A stretch of DNA of 64,000 nt from Promethearchaeota archaeon (lineage in GTDB: Archaea > Asgardarchaeota > Lokiarchaeia > Sigyniarchaeales > SOKP01), in NCBI GenBank assembly GCA_019058365.1, contig JAHPZE010000016.1:1-64000 (forward strand), read 5' to 3'. The notes under the pieces are model-generated. The model was not told the origin of the DNA and ran no database searches. It saw only the letters and a program-made list of their open reading frames with translations. The position numbers and the translations under genes are program-made. This document shows positions 16,786 to 25,342 of the stretch, one piece after another; the first letter of the stretch is position 1, and each line of letters begins with the position of its first letter.

Positions 16786-18210
16786 TTACGAAATGATTAA
16801 TTTCACAAGTTCTGCTGTTGCCTCACAATATACTCTGGCTAGAGATTCTCTTTTTGCTTCACTTATTACTCTAATTACTGGTTCTGTATTAGATGGATGG
16901 ATTAAAACAAACCAATCTTTTTCCTTTCCAAATTTAAGATCATTGTTTATTTGTTCTACGTTTTCTCCCTCCTTTATCAATTCAGTTTTCACTTTTTTAA
17001 TAAGCGATGAAATATCGATATTTTTCGCATTGATTTTTACTCGATAAGAATAATACTTTGGAAGTTCAGCGACTAATTGTGATATGCTTTTTCCTGTTTT
17101 CACGATGATTTCAACTATTTTTGCAGCTGCGAAAATCCCATCTCTCGTGTTATTGAAATATGGGTACATAAAACCTCCACACGATCCTTCCCCCCCAAAA
17201 ACCAAGCGATTCTTTGATGAATTCGATATTAAATTATCCATTTCTTCTGTTAAGAATCGTTCTCCTATAGGCGTTCTTATAATCTGAGCATCATATTTTT
17301 CTGCGATCGCGTCAAACCTTAATGAAGATGCTAAATTTGTAACAAAAAATATTTTTTTATTTATATCTTGGTGATTTTCTAAGTAATATTTTGTAATTAC
17401 TGCTAATCCTATGTCTTCGGGATAACATATACCAGTTTCTCCGATAATAGCTAATCTATCCGCATCAGTATCGTGAGCGAATCCAATATCAAATTTTCCT
17501 TGCCACACTTCCATTATTAAATCTTTGAGATTTTCCTTTATTGGTTCAATTTCTCTAGGGAAATCTTTATTTACAAGCAAGTCATTATTAATTAATTTTG
17601 TATGGCATCCCAATTCGTTTAATAATTGTGGTGTAACAAATTTTCCCGCTCCTGCTCCCGAATCTATAACTACTCTTAGATTATTTTTATGTTTAATCTC
17701 TAAATGATCAATATGACTTAATAAATCTTGAATATAATCTCTAATTGGATTTAATATTTCAACATTCTGAACTGTATTTAACTGATCTTTGGTATAAGAA
17801 TTTAAATCAATGTTCTCTAAATAGACTGAAATTATTTCTAAATCATCAGTATTTAAAAAAGTTTTTGCAGATAATAACTTTAAACCATTCCATTGTTGAG
17901 GATTATGAGATCCTGTAATAATAATACCCGCGGGGATATTTAATTTATTTTTAGCATGAATTATTACAGGTGTAGGGCATATTCCAAGATTTAATATTTT
18001 AAAACCAGAAAGACTTAATCCTTCTATTAACGCTTGTTCAATGAAAGAACCGCTTGGTCGAGTATCTCTGCCTATTATCACTTTCTTATCTTTTCCATCA
18101 ATCCATAATCCAAATGCAATAGCAATTTTTTTAACAATATCAAATGTTAAGTCTTTCTCAGCACGACCTCTGATTCCGCTTAATGTAAAGATTAAATTTT
18201 GTTCTTCCAT
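16786..18210 (-). CDS. Phosphohexomutase (phosphomannomutase/phosphoglucosamine mutase family)
   Basis: The 474-residue enzyme moves a phosphate between C6 and C1 of a hexose phosphate. The catalytic phosphoserine is Ser101 in ITGSHNP. The metal loop is DTDADR near residue 248. The sugar-binding loop is GGEGSCGG near 325. The phosphate-binding loop HPSNTEPVIRV lies near 437. An early arginine motif, GRDTRPSG (47-54), is also present. Archaeal members act on mannose, glucose or glucosamine phosphates, and the sequence alone does not decide. It lies 16 bases after the ROK kinase gene on the same strand. The two probably form an operon that phosphorylates a sugar and makes its 1-phosphate for glycan synthesis. 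Confidence 0.88.
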   Translation of the reverse strand: MEEQNLIFTLSGIRGRAEKDLTFDIVKKIAIAFGLWIDGKDKKVIIGRDTRPSGSFIEQALIEGLSLSGFKILNLGICPTPVIIHAKNKLNIPAGIIITGSHNPQQWNGLKLLSAKTFLNTDDLEIISVYLENIDLNSYTKDQLNTVQNVEILNPIRDYIQDLLSHIDHLEIKHKNNLRVVIDSGAGAGKFVTPQLLNELGCHTKLINNDLLVNKDFPREIEPIKENLKDLIMEVWQGKFDIGFAHDTDADRLAIIGETGICYPEDIGLAVITKYYLENHQDINKKIFFVTNLASSLRFDAIAEKYDAQIIRTPIGERFLTEEMDNLISNSSKNRLVFGGEGSCGGFMYPYFNNTRDGIFAAAKIVEIIVKTGKSISQLVAELPKYYSYRVKINAKNIDISSLIKKVKTELIKEGENVEQINNDLKFGKEKDWFVLIHPSNTEPVIRVISEAKRESLARVYCEATAELVKLIIS

Positions 18211-18226
18211 TTTTTTCTATTTTTTT

Positions 18227-19231
18227 TTAAAAGATAATTTTATTTTTATCTGTTTTATATTTAACAAGAGCTAATGCTCCTCTTAATCCAATTTCCTCTT
18301 GATATCGTGTTAATTTTATCTTTGGAGGGTGGTTAATAGTAAATTTAATGGGATCTTTTTCAAATTGTTCAATTATTGATGGAATTATCTGTTCTTTGTC
18401 TTTTATCATTGCACCCCCAAAATAAATTGAAGTGCAATCATAGTAATTATTAACTAAACCAACACCAACCTTTGTATAATACACACAATCCTCAACGATT
18501 TTTTTAGATAATTCATCTCCCCTCTTTGCTGCTTGAAAAATTTCTTTTGCTGTAATACTTTTTTTATTATTATTTACAATTTGCATTAATATATCAGCGT
18601 TTAATTTCCCTTCATTTAAAGCATCGAAAGCTCTATTTTTCACGCCCGTTCCAGAACTATAAGCCTCCCAGCAACCATATGCACCACAATTGCATTTAAA
18701 TTTACTTTTTGGTTCAACTTTGGCATGCCCAATTTCAGCTGCATTCCCTTCTTTTCCAAGTAAAAGATGCCCACTGCAAATGACTCCACCACCTAATCCC
18801 GTGGACATTGATATATATACCAAATTATCCTTTTCATCATCCTCTGCTTCAAAAAAATGTATACCTAAAACACTACCATTACAATCATTAATAAAATATA
18901 TTGGAATTCCGGGAAATTTTTCTTTAATTGGTTGTTTCAGAGGAATTACTCTAAATCCAAGATTAGCATTATTAAAAACCTCTCCCTTATCCATATTTAA
19001 AGGACCTGCTGTAGCTATCGCTATTCCTAAAATCTGATCTTGCTCTATACTGTTTTCAGATAGTAACTCTGATAAAATTTGACATATTGAATTACTAATT
19101 GAATATTTAGTCTCCTTTAATGTCTTAATAATCCTTTTTTTTATGTTTTTTTCATTTAAATCCGCTGTGCAAATAGCAACTCGAACCCACGTACCTCCAA
19201 TATCTACTCCAACGATGTATTTTTCATCCAC
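18227..19231 (-). CDS. ROK-family sugar kinase (glucokinase-like)
   Basis: The 334-residue protein begins with the ATP-phosphate motif VGVDIGGTWVRVAI. The catalytic region contains FINDCNGSVLGIHF, where the Asp of NDCN is the likely base. The second Gly motif is SMSTGLGGGVICSG. The ROK zinc site is complete: His in EIGHAKVEP plus CNCGAYGCWE. This is a kinase and not a ROK repressor, because no DNA-binding domain precedes it. Glucose, N-acetylglucosamine or N-acetylmannosamine are all possible substrates. The gene is upstream of the phosphohexomutase on the same strand with a short gap, which supports a role in hexose activation. Confidence 0.88.
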   Translation of the reverse strand: MDEKYIVGVDIGGTWVRVAICTADLNEKNIKKRIIKTLKETKYSISNSICQILSELLSENSIEQDQILGIAIATAGPLNMDKGEVFNNANLGFRVIPLKQPIKEKFPGIPIYFINDCNGSVLGIHFFEAEDDEKDNLVYISMSTGLGGGVICSGHLLLGKEGNAAEIGHAKVEPKSKFKCNCGAYGCWEAYSSGTGVKNRAFDALNEGKLNADILMQIVNNNKKSITAKEIFQAAKRGDELSKKIVEDCVYYTKVGVGLVNNYYDCTSIYFGGAMIKDKEQIIPSIIEQFEKDPIKFTINHPPKIKLTRYQEEIGLRGALALVKYKTDKNKIIF

Positions 19232-19336
19232 TTTTATCTCACATATAATTTTTATGTGTTTTCCTTAACCTCTGAATAATATTAAGATTTCGAATATTTC
19301 AAAATATTATTTTAGAAATAAAAGGTTTTCTATGAT

Positions 19337-20134
19337 CTAATAGATATTAATTTCAATTTTCTCATCGTCAATTGTCTCTTTAAAGATGGCAGCGATTTCT
19401 CTTTTCTTTTCATCATCTATAGCATAAGCAAAATATTCAGCCGGAATTCTCGCAGTTGAGTAAATTTGTATAATATTTGGTTTTATCAATTTTAATGCAT
19501 GAGCTAAATCGAGAATATTTCTGGAATTATTATTTGGAGAAAAATCTTTTTTATAAGAATTATAAATTAAACATTGAATTGCTAATTTGTGTGTTTTAGG
19601 CATTTCTTGTTTCAGTTTAATTAATGACTCAATAATCATTTCGATATTAGGAGTATCATGATGTGGACGGTTAGTTCTCTTAAAATCAACATCATTAGCT
19701 GCGTCTAATTTTGCTAAAACTAACTCGAATTGATTGACTCTTTTTCTTATTCCATCAATATGTAAAGTACTAGAGTTTGTAAATAATGTAAGGATTGGTT
19801 TTTCATTTGGCCAATTTATGTCATTCCTGACATCCTCTGCTATTTTAAGAAAATCTAAAAGATTTTCATTCAAACTAGGTTCTCCATTGTAACCAAAGGT
19901 AATGGAGTTCAGATGTGGAAAATAGTGTAAAATTGATTTTAATTCTTTTCTGAAATTGGGTGATGGTGGTAATTTTATATTGTAATCGGGAGAAACTAAA
20001 TTTTCTTTTTTTGTTAAACCAATTTCACAGTATACACAATTATATGTACATAATTTATAATTAGCTAAAACATTCACACCTAAAGAAAGTCCTAATCGCC
20101 TCGACTGAAATGGCCCATAAGTATACTGACGCAT
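19337..20134 (-). CDS. Radical SAM protein (COG0731-like)
   Basis: The 265-residue protein has the cluster motif CTYNCVYCEIG (CxxxCxxC, about residues 29-39). It follows the conserved lead GPFQSRRLGLSLGVNV. The GEPSLNENL segment matches the GGEP-like SAM-binding motif. A later segment DAANDVDFKRTNRP is typical of the same family. It lacks the C-terminal domains of TYW1 and of anaerobic sulfatase-maturing enzymes. The reaction is unknown. The start ATG at 20134 lies 7 bases after the stop of the alpha/beta hydrolase gene upstream, so the two are probably one transcription unit. Confidence 0.82.
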   Translation of the reverse strand: MRQYTYGPFQSRRLGLSLGVNVLANYKLCTYNCVYCEIGLTKKENLVSPDYNIKLPPSPNFRKELKSILHYFPHLNSITFGYNGEPSLNENLLDFLKIAEDVRNDINWPNEKPILTLFTNSSTLHIDGIRKRVNQFELVLAKLDAANDVDFKRTNRPHHDTPNIEMIIESLIKLKQEMPKTHKLAIQCLIYNSYKKDFSPNNNSRNILDLAHALKLIKPNIIQIYSTARIPAEYFAYAIDDEKKREIAAIFKETIDDEKIEINIY

Positions 20135-20141
20135 ATTTATA

Positions 20142-20912
20142 CTAATTAAATTTTAAATTATTATTAATAAAGTTCTCTATTGCTTTATTCAATTGCTTAG
20201 GTTTTTCTAACATTAGAGTATGACCAGCTTTATTAATTATACAAAGTACTGAGTTTCTTATTTTTTCATGAAAAAATTGTGAATATTTTACTGGTGTTAA
20301 TTGATCAGCTTTTCCGCAGATAATTAAAGAAGGTATATCAATCGAACTTGTTTTATCCATTGTATCAAAAGAATCACAAATTTTAAAATCACTATAAGTT
20401 ACCTCTGGATTTATTTGGGAGGTTTCTAGTAAAGAATCATCTATTATTTCTTTAGGGGTTTTTCTATAAAATGCTCCAGTCCGTAAATAATCTAAATACT
20501 TTTGGTAATCCGTTTTTATTGAATTAAAGATGAAAGGACTTACGCGCATTCTTGCTCCTGTAGCACATAAAATTAGAGCAGAAATGTCATTTGGATACTT
20601 AAAATAGTATTCTTGACCAATAATTCCTCCCATAGAATGTCCACACAAAATTAATTTTTCAGGCTTTAATGAATGTGCGAGCTTTCTTACAACATCTACG
20701 TATAAATCTAATTTTAATTCTGAGAATATGTTAGATTTATTGTGAGAAGGTAAATCAATTGCGATTATATTAAAATCAATTTTTAAATAGAATTGATTGT
20801 CCCATATATTTGAATTACCTCCCGCTCCATGTATGAAAATTAGTATCTTTTTAGAATTATTATCTTTAATCTGGTAAAAAATTTGCTTTCCAGAATATTC
20901 AAAGTATGGAAT
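20142..20912 (-). CDS. Alpha/beta hydrolase, apparent ATT start
   Basis: Reading minus from 20912 gives a complete 256-residue alpha/beta hydrolase. It opens IPYFEYSGKQIFYQI and continues with the oxyanion strand ILIFIHGAGGNSNIW. The nucleophile Ser93 lies in CGHSMGG, a candidate acid Asp in IICGKADQLTPV, and the catalytic His in NKAGHTLML. The frame is closed by TAA immediately before the ATT at 20912. It has no ATG or GTG anywhere before the nucleophile. The only conventional start is a TTG at 20648, which would remove the whole first half of the fold. Homologues typically begin MPYFEY, so ATT occupies the expected start position. Either ATT is used as the initiator or one base has changed. 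The radical SAM gene follows closely. Confidence 0.75.
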   Translation of the reverse strand: MPYFEYSGKQIFYQIKDNNSKKILIFIHGAGGNSNIWDNQFYLKIDFNIIAIDLPSHNKSNIFSELKLDLYVDVVRKLAHSLKPEKLILCGHSMGGIIGQEYYFKYPNDISALILCATGARMRVSPFIFNSIKTDYQKYLDYLRTGAFYRKTPKEIIDDSLLETSQINPEVTYSDFKICDSFDTMDKTSSIDIPSLIICGKADQLTPVKYSQFFHEKIRNSVLCIINKAGHTLMLEKPKQLNKAIENFINNNLKFN

Positions 20913-20932
20913 TTATAACACCATTATATATA

Positions 20933-20940
20933 ATTTATAA
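20933..20940 (-). promoter_or_regulatory. TATA box for a probably leaderless mRNA
   Basis: On the minus strand TTATAAAT lies with its centre about 25 bases before the ATT at 20912. This is the archaeal TATA-to-start distance, so the transcript would begin at or next to the ATT, giving a leaderless mRNA. The surrounding sequence is AT-rich and offers other TATA-like words, so the assignment is tentative. Confidence 0.4.
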
Positions 20941-21022
20941 TATAGATTAAAAAAAGATACTAATTTAGTTTTATCAAAATTATAACGCGAAATTTACGCA
21001 AGTTTAGTTTTAAAAGCAACTT

Positions 21023-23242
21023 TTAATCAGTTAAATCAACATCTCTATGTTGCATTTCTAAAAGACGCTTATATTTTCCATTTAAAGAAATTAATCGCTT
21101 GTGATCCCCTTGTTCTATTATCCCTTTCGCACCAGCATTTAAAACGATAATAAGATCAGCATTTTTAATCGTTGAAAGACGATGAGCAATAATTATTGTT
21201 GTACGTCCTTTACGTGCCTTATTTAAAGCATCCTGAATTAAGGTTTCAGTATAAGGGTCTACCGAAGAAGTTGCCTCATCTAAAATTAAGATTTTAGGAT
21301 CAGTAATTAAAGCACGGGCAAAAGCTATTAATTGTCTTTGTCCAATTGAAATATTACTGGCATTTTCTTTTAATTTAGTATCGTATTTTTTGTATAAAGC
21401 GTCAATAAAATTATGAAGTCCTAAAAACTTTGAGACTTCTATCATCTTTTCTTCAAGTTCTGGTGTAAGGGTGTCATATCCATATAATATATTTTCTCGA
21501 ATAGTTCCAGTAAATAAAAATGCTTCTTGAGGGACAATTCCAATTAAATCTCTTAAATCTTTTTTCTTAAGCTTTAATATATCAACACCATCAATAAGAA
21601 TCTTTCCTTTATTTACATCATAAAATCGAGCAATTAATTTAATTAACGTTGTTTTACCAGCTCCAGTTTCCCCCACAATTGCTAATGTTATTCCCTCTGG
21701 AACTTTTAAAGAAAGATCTTTTAAAACAAAACCCTTAGATTCTATATGTTGAAGAAGTATTTTTTGTTCATTAATTGCATCTTGTACTAATTTTGGTATT
21801 CTTTCATTTATCTCGGGAGGTATAGATATTTTACAAAGAGTTTCCAAAATAGTTTGAGGTGACTTTTGTTCCCTTTCATTACTAATCATTCCTACTCCCT
21901 CTCCACTTAAACCACCACTCTGCTGAAGATTTGTTTTCGATCTTAATATTTGTTCTAAAAATTTAACCATATCTAGAATTCTTTTAGAAGTTATATTATT
22001 ATCAAATTTATAAGACTCAACTAATCTTTGTTTCTTGGACTCATTTTTCACACTTTCGTTATTAAGAATATAACCAAAGCTCACATTGTCAAATTCAATA
22101 GTACCATTTTTTTGTTCAAGTAATATTGGATTCTTTATATCAGGGATCTCAACTTGTTCTTCTAATAACGAATAAATTCGATTACTAGCTGCAAGAGCAG
22201 ATTCGATAACATTTTGAATTTGCATTAGTGTCATAAAGGGCCTAAAAAATTGTCCTAAAATCGTGATAAATGCACTTAAGATACCTATTGTAACAGTAAT
22301 CCCGAAAAGTGAAATCTTACCCGATGCAACAAAACCTCCCACTAATAATATAGTTGCTGTAATAATTGTTGTTGTAAGATTGATTAAAGGAAAAACAGTT
22401 GCCATATAATTTCGAATCTTAACCGTAATTTTATAATTTGCTGTATTTGCTTGATCAAATTCAATCGTAGCTCGTTTTTCTTGCCCATATGCTTTCACTA
22501 CTTTTGCCCCCTCAATATTTTCCTGTATTGAAGAAGTAACCTTCCCAATTGTTCTTCTCTCCTCCTTAAATAATAAAGTAGCAACTTTTTTAAAAAATCG
22601 AGTAATTATAAAAAAGAAAGGAAAAATTATCAGACTAATTAATGCTAAACCTACATTGAGGAAGAACATAAAAATCACAGTTAATCCAATCGAAACCATA
22701 CTTGTTATAATCTGAACAAATTGTCCTCCAACTAATTGATTAAGTAAAGTAACATCATTTGTTAAAATGGATATTATTTGTCCTGAAGATCTTTTATCAA
22801 AATAATTTATAGACATATCTTGCAGTTTAAAAAAGAGATCATTTCTAATCTGATAAGTAATGTCTTGAGATATTTTCCCCATCCCATATAATGCAAAATA
22901 ATTAGTAATTGCCATTATTAAAACTAATATTAGAAAAATTCCACTCATAATAACAATATAATAGGCATTTTTCGCAACAATACCTCTATCAATTATATTT
23001 GCAGAAAAAATTGGGGTTAATGAGGAAATTACAGTTGCTATTAAAAGAAAGATAAAGAAAAGGAAGAATTGTAATTTTTGTGGCTTTAAATATGATATTA
23101 ACCATCTCCATAAATCTTTTCTTGGATGCTCTAGTTTCGGTTTGTCGCCTCCTTCTAACATAAAACGTTGACGAGTACTTGCGCTTGGTTGAATTATTTC
23201 TTCTCTTTCCTCATCATCACTTTTATGCTTGTTATCACTCAT
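21023..23242 (-). CDS. ABC exporter, catalytic-type half of a heterodimer, with NBD insertion
   Basis: The 739-residue half-transporter has an approximately 50-residue charged leader and a six-helix exporter domain (about 52-350). Its nucleotide-binding domain has Walker A GETGAGKTT (524-532), Walker B ILILDEATSS with the catalytic Glu, and an H-loop in IIAHRLSTI. The signature is degenerate (NISIGQ in place of LSGGQ). The adjacent 587-residue subunit has the opposite asymmetry, so together they form one consensus ATP site. About 112 extra residues (392-504) interrupt the domain between the A-loop strand DNVSFGY and VLKDLSLKV. The insert ends in a helical stretch with PPEINERIPKLVQDAINE. Substrate unknown. 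It is the downstream gene of the pair. Confidence 0.9.
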   Translation of the reverse strand: MSDNKHKSDDEEREEIIQPSASTRQRFMLEGGDKPKLEHPRKDLWRWLISYLKPQKLQFFLFFIFLLIATVISSLTPIFSANIIDRGIVAKNAYYIVIMSGIFLILVLIMAITNYFALYGMGKISQDITYQIRNDLFFKLQDMSINYFDKRSSGQIISILTNDVTLLNQLVGGQFVQIITSMVSIGLTVIFMFFLNVGLALISLIIFPFFFIITRFFKKVATLLFKEERRTIGKVTSSIQENIEGAKVVKAYGQEKRATIEFDQANTANYKITVKIRNYMATVFPLINLTTTIITATILLVGGFVASGKISLFGITVTIGILSAFITILGQFFRPFMTLMQIQNVIESALAASNRIYSLLEEQVEIPDIKNPILLEQKNGTIEFDNVSFGYILNNESVKNESKKQRLVESYKFDNNITSKRILDMVKFLEQILRSKTNLQQSGGLSGEGVGMISNEREQKSPQTILETLCKISIPPEINERIPKLVQDAINEQKILLQHIESKGFVLKDLSLKVPEGITLAIVGETGAGKTTLIKLIARFYDVNKGKILIDGVDILKLKKKDLRDLIGIVPQEAFLFTGTIRENILYGYDTLTPELEEKMIEVSKFLGLHNFIDALYKKYDTKLKENASNISIGQRQLIAFARALITDPKILILDEATSSVDPYTETLIQDALNKARKGRTTIIIAHRLSTIKNADLIIVLNAGAKGIIEQGDHKRLISLNGKYKRLLEMQHRDVDLTD

Positions 23243-23258
23243 CCTTATAGGTCCTTAA

Positions 23259-25022
23259 TTATGATTCTTCTCCAATTTGACTTTCTGACTTTTGTTTTTG
23301 ATATAAAGTTTCATAGATTTGCTTATATAAGACATTTGATTTAACTAATTCACTATGAGTTCCATAACCTACAACACGACCTCTATCTAAAATTAAAATA
23401 TAATCTACACCTCTAATGGTTGATATTCTCTGTGTGATAATAATAGAAGTTATCCCCTTCATTATTCTTGTTAAAGCTTGTTGTATTTTATATTCGGTTT
23501 CTACGTCAACGGAACTGGTACTGTCATCAAGAATTAAGATCTTAGGGTTTGTTAAAAGAGCCCTTGCTATTGATAAACGTTGCTTTTGGCCTCCTGACAA
23601 ACGTGTACCTCTTTCTCCCACGATTGAGTCATAGCCCTTGGGTAAATTTACTATAAAATCGTGTAAATCAGCACTTTTAGCAGCTTCAATTATCTCATCT
23701 CTTGAAGCATCCTCTTTGCCATATGCGATATTTTCTGCTATAGTTTTATTAAATAGAAATGTTTCTTGAGATACAACGCTAATGTTTTTACGTAGATCCG
23801 TTAGTAAATAATTTCTTATATCTTTTTGATCAATTCTAATAGTTCCTTCATTCGCCTCGTAGAATCGAGGAATTAAATTTATTATGGTAGATTTCCCAGA
23901 ACCGGTTGTGCCTAAAATAGCTAGTTTTTTTCCAGCAGGAATTTTAAATGTAACATTCTTTAAAATCCGATAATCAGGTGTATATCCAAAGCAAACATTA
24001 TCAAAATCAATATCCCCTTTTAAATTAGATATAGGTGACGCATTTGGAAGGTCATTTATTTCTGGACTGGAATCTAAAATATCTCTTACCCTAGTAAGTG
24101 CAGCATCAGCTTGAATATATACCAGCATAATCTGACCTAACATCATTAAAGGAAAACCTAATGATGCTATATAAGAAAGAAGAGTTACAACTGTGTCCAA
24201 ATCCATTACTCCATTTATAAACCTAATACCCCCTATGAATAATGAAAGAATTGTCATTACACCGATGATTATTAAAGTAGAAGGCATATATAATGAATTA
24301 TATTTTACAGAATCAACACTAGCTTTATAGAACCTGTCGTTATTTTCTTTAAATTTTTGATATTCTTTTTTTTGAGTACTGAATATCCGCACTACTTGAG
24401 CGCCAATAATATTCTCCCTTATTGTTGTAGTTAAATCACCAAAACTATATCTTGTTTCTAGGAAGATTGGTTTTAATTTCTTTGCAATATAATATGATAA
24501 TAAAAGAGAAATAAAAATTGCTGAAACCAAGATAAGTGATAAATCATAACTAAAAGCAAAAAAGCCAATAATAATCCCAGTAATCTGAAGAGTTGATTGA
24601 AAACCAATTATCAAACCCATACCAAAAATTTGTCGAGTTTCTTCGATATCACTTGTAGCTCGAGAAATTAATTGCCCTGTTTCAGTCTTATCGAAATATG
24701 AAAATGACTGGCGATAAATAGCATTACTAATATCATCACGTAAATAATATAAAGCTCTTGATGAAACTTCAGCCCCATGAAGCCGAGCAGCTCTATTGAA
24801 AATATATATGAATATTCCAAATAGTAAAATAGTAAAAAAATAAAATAAAAATGCTATAAAATTAAAGTTTGGAAGATTTGGATCTAATAATCCAACCATT
24901 CTCCCTATAAAAATGGGAGTAATAGTACTAAAAATTGTAGAAAATAATAAAAAAATGAATTCTAAAATGAATTCTTTCTTCGATCTAAACCAATACTTTA
25001 ATATCATTCGAGCAGAATTCAT
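23259..25022 (-). CDS. ABC exporter, degenerate-site half of a heterodimer
   Basis: The 587-residue half-transporter has a six-helix domain (about 15-310) and a compact nucleotide-binding domain. Walker A is GTTGSGKST and the signature is a canonical LSGGQ (RLSGGQKQRLS). The Walker B is followed by Asp in place of the catalytic Glu (ILILDDSTSS), and the H-loop His is replaced by Gln (IITQRISTI). These two changes inactivate one ATP site in known heterodimeric exporters. It lacks the long insertion seen in its partner. Its stop lies 16 bases before the start of the 739-residue partner on the same strand. Confidence 0.92.
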   Translation of the reverse strand: MNSARMILKYWFRSKKEFILEFIFLLFSTIFSTITPIFIGRMVGLLDPNLPNFNFIAFLFYFFTILLFGIFIYIFNRAARLHGAEVSSRALYYLRDDISNAIYRQSFSYFDKTETGQLISRATSDIEETRQIFGMGLIIGFQSTLQITGIIIGFFAFSYDLSLILVSAIFISLLLSYYIAKKLKPIFLETRYSFGDLTTTIRENIIGAQVVRIFSTQKKEYQKFKENNDRFYKASVDSVKYNSLYMPSTLIIIGVMTILSLFIGGIRFINGVMDLDTVVTLLSYIASLGFPLMMLGQIMLVYIQADAALTRVRDILDSSPEINDLPNASPISNLKGDIDFDNVCFGYTPDYRILKNVTFKIPAGKKLAILGTTGSGKSTIINLIPRFYEANEGTIRIDQKDIRNYLLTDLRKNISVVSQETFLFNKTIAENIAYGKEDASRDEIIEAAKSADLHDFIVNLPKGYDSIVGERGTRLSGGQKQRLSIARALLTNPKILILDDSTSSVDVETEYKIQQALTRIMKGITSIIITQRISTIRGVDYILILDRGRVVGYGTHSELVKSNVLYKQIYETLYQKQKSESQIGEES

Positions 25023-25342
25023 TGAAAGACCTACTTTTATTATTCATTTCTTAATTATCATAAACTTACATAATTAAAATAAATTTTAATTTAAAATTAA
25101 AAAAAATTGTAGAAGTCTCCTAGTTTTAACTAACTTACATTTTATTAAAGGATCATACTCCTAATAGGATTAATATAGTTCAATATGCAGCCATGACTAT
25201 GATATCTGTCCATATAGGAAAAGAAGATACACACAAAAATACTGCTCTAAATAGATCGACAATGTTAATAAAAGAGTTGAAAAATGTCACCAGTTGTAAG
25301 ATACCCGCAGTATCAAAAGAAAAAAAGATTTTTTGATCCTAT
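25023..25342. other. 320-base gap between two ABC exporter operons; possible gene remnant
   Basis: The AT-rich left half holds the presumed promoter region of the minus-strand pair ending at 25022. On the plus strand an open frame of 47 codons runs from ATG 25193 to TGA 25336. Its start (MISVHIGKEDTHKNT) faintly recalls the N-terminal HIGIDDTDS motif of TiaS, the tRNA-Ile2 agmatidine synthetase, without the rest of that enzyme. It could be a decayed fragment or chance. No RNA gene was recognised. Confidence 0.3.

Noticed and set aside
16763-17047. Plus-strand frame opposite the phosphohexomutase
   Set aside because: It is antisense to a complete enzyme and has no plausible product.
25193-25336. 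A 47-codon frame resembling the start of TiaS
   Set aside because: Only a handful of residues match and no further part of the enzyme is present; kept only as a note on the gap.
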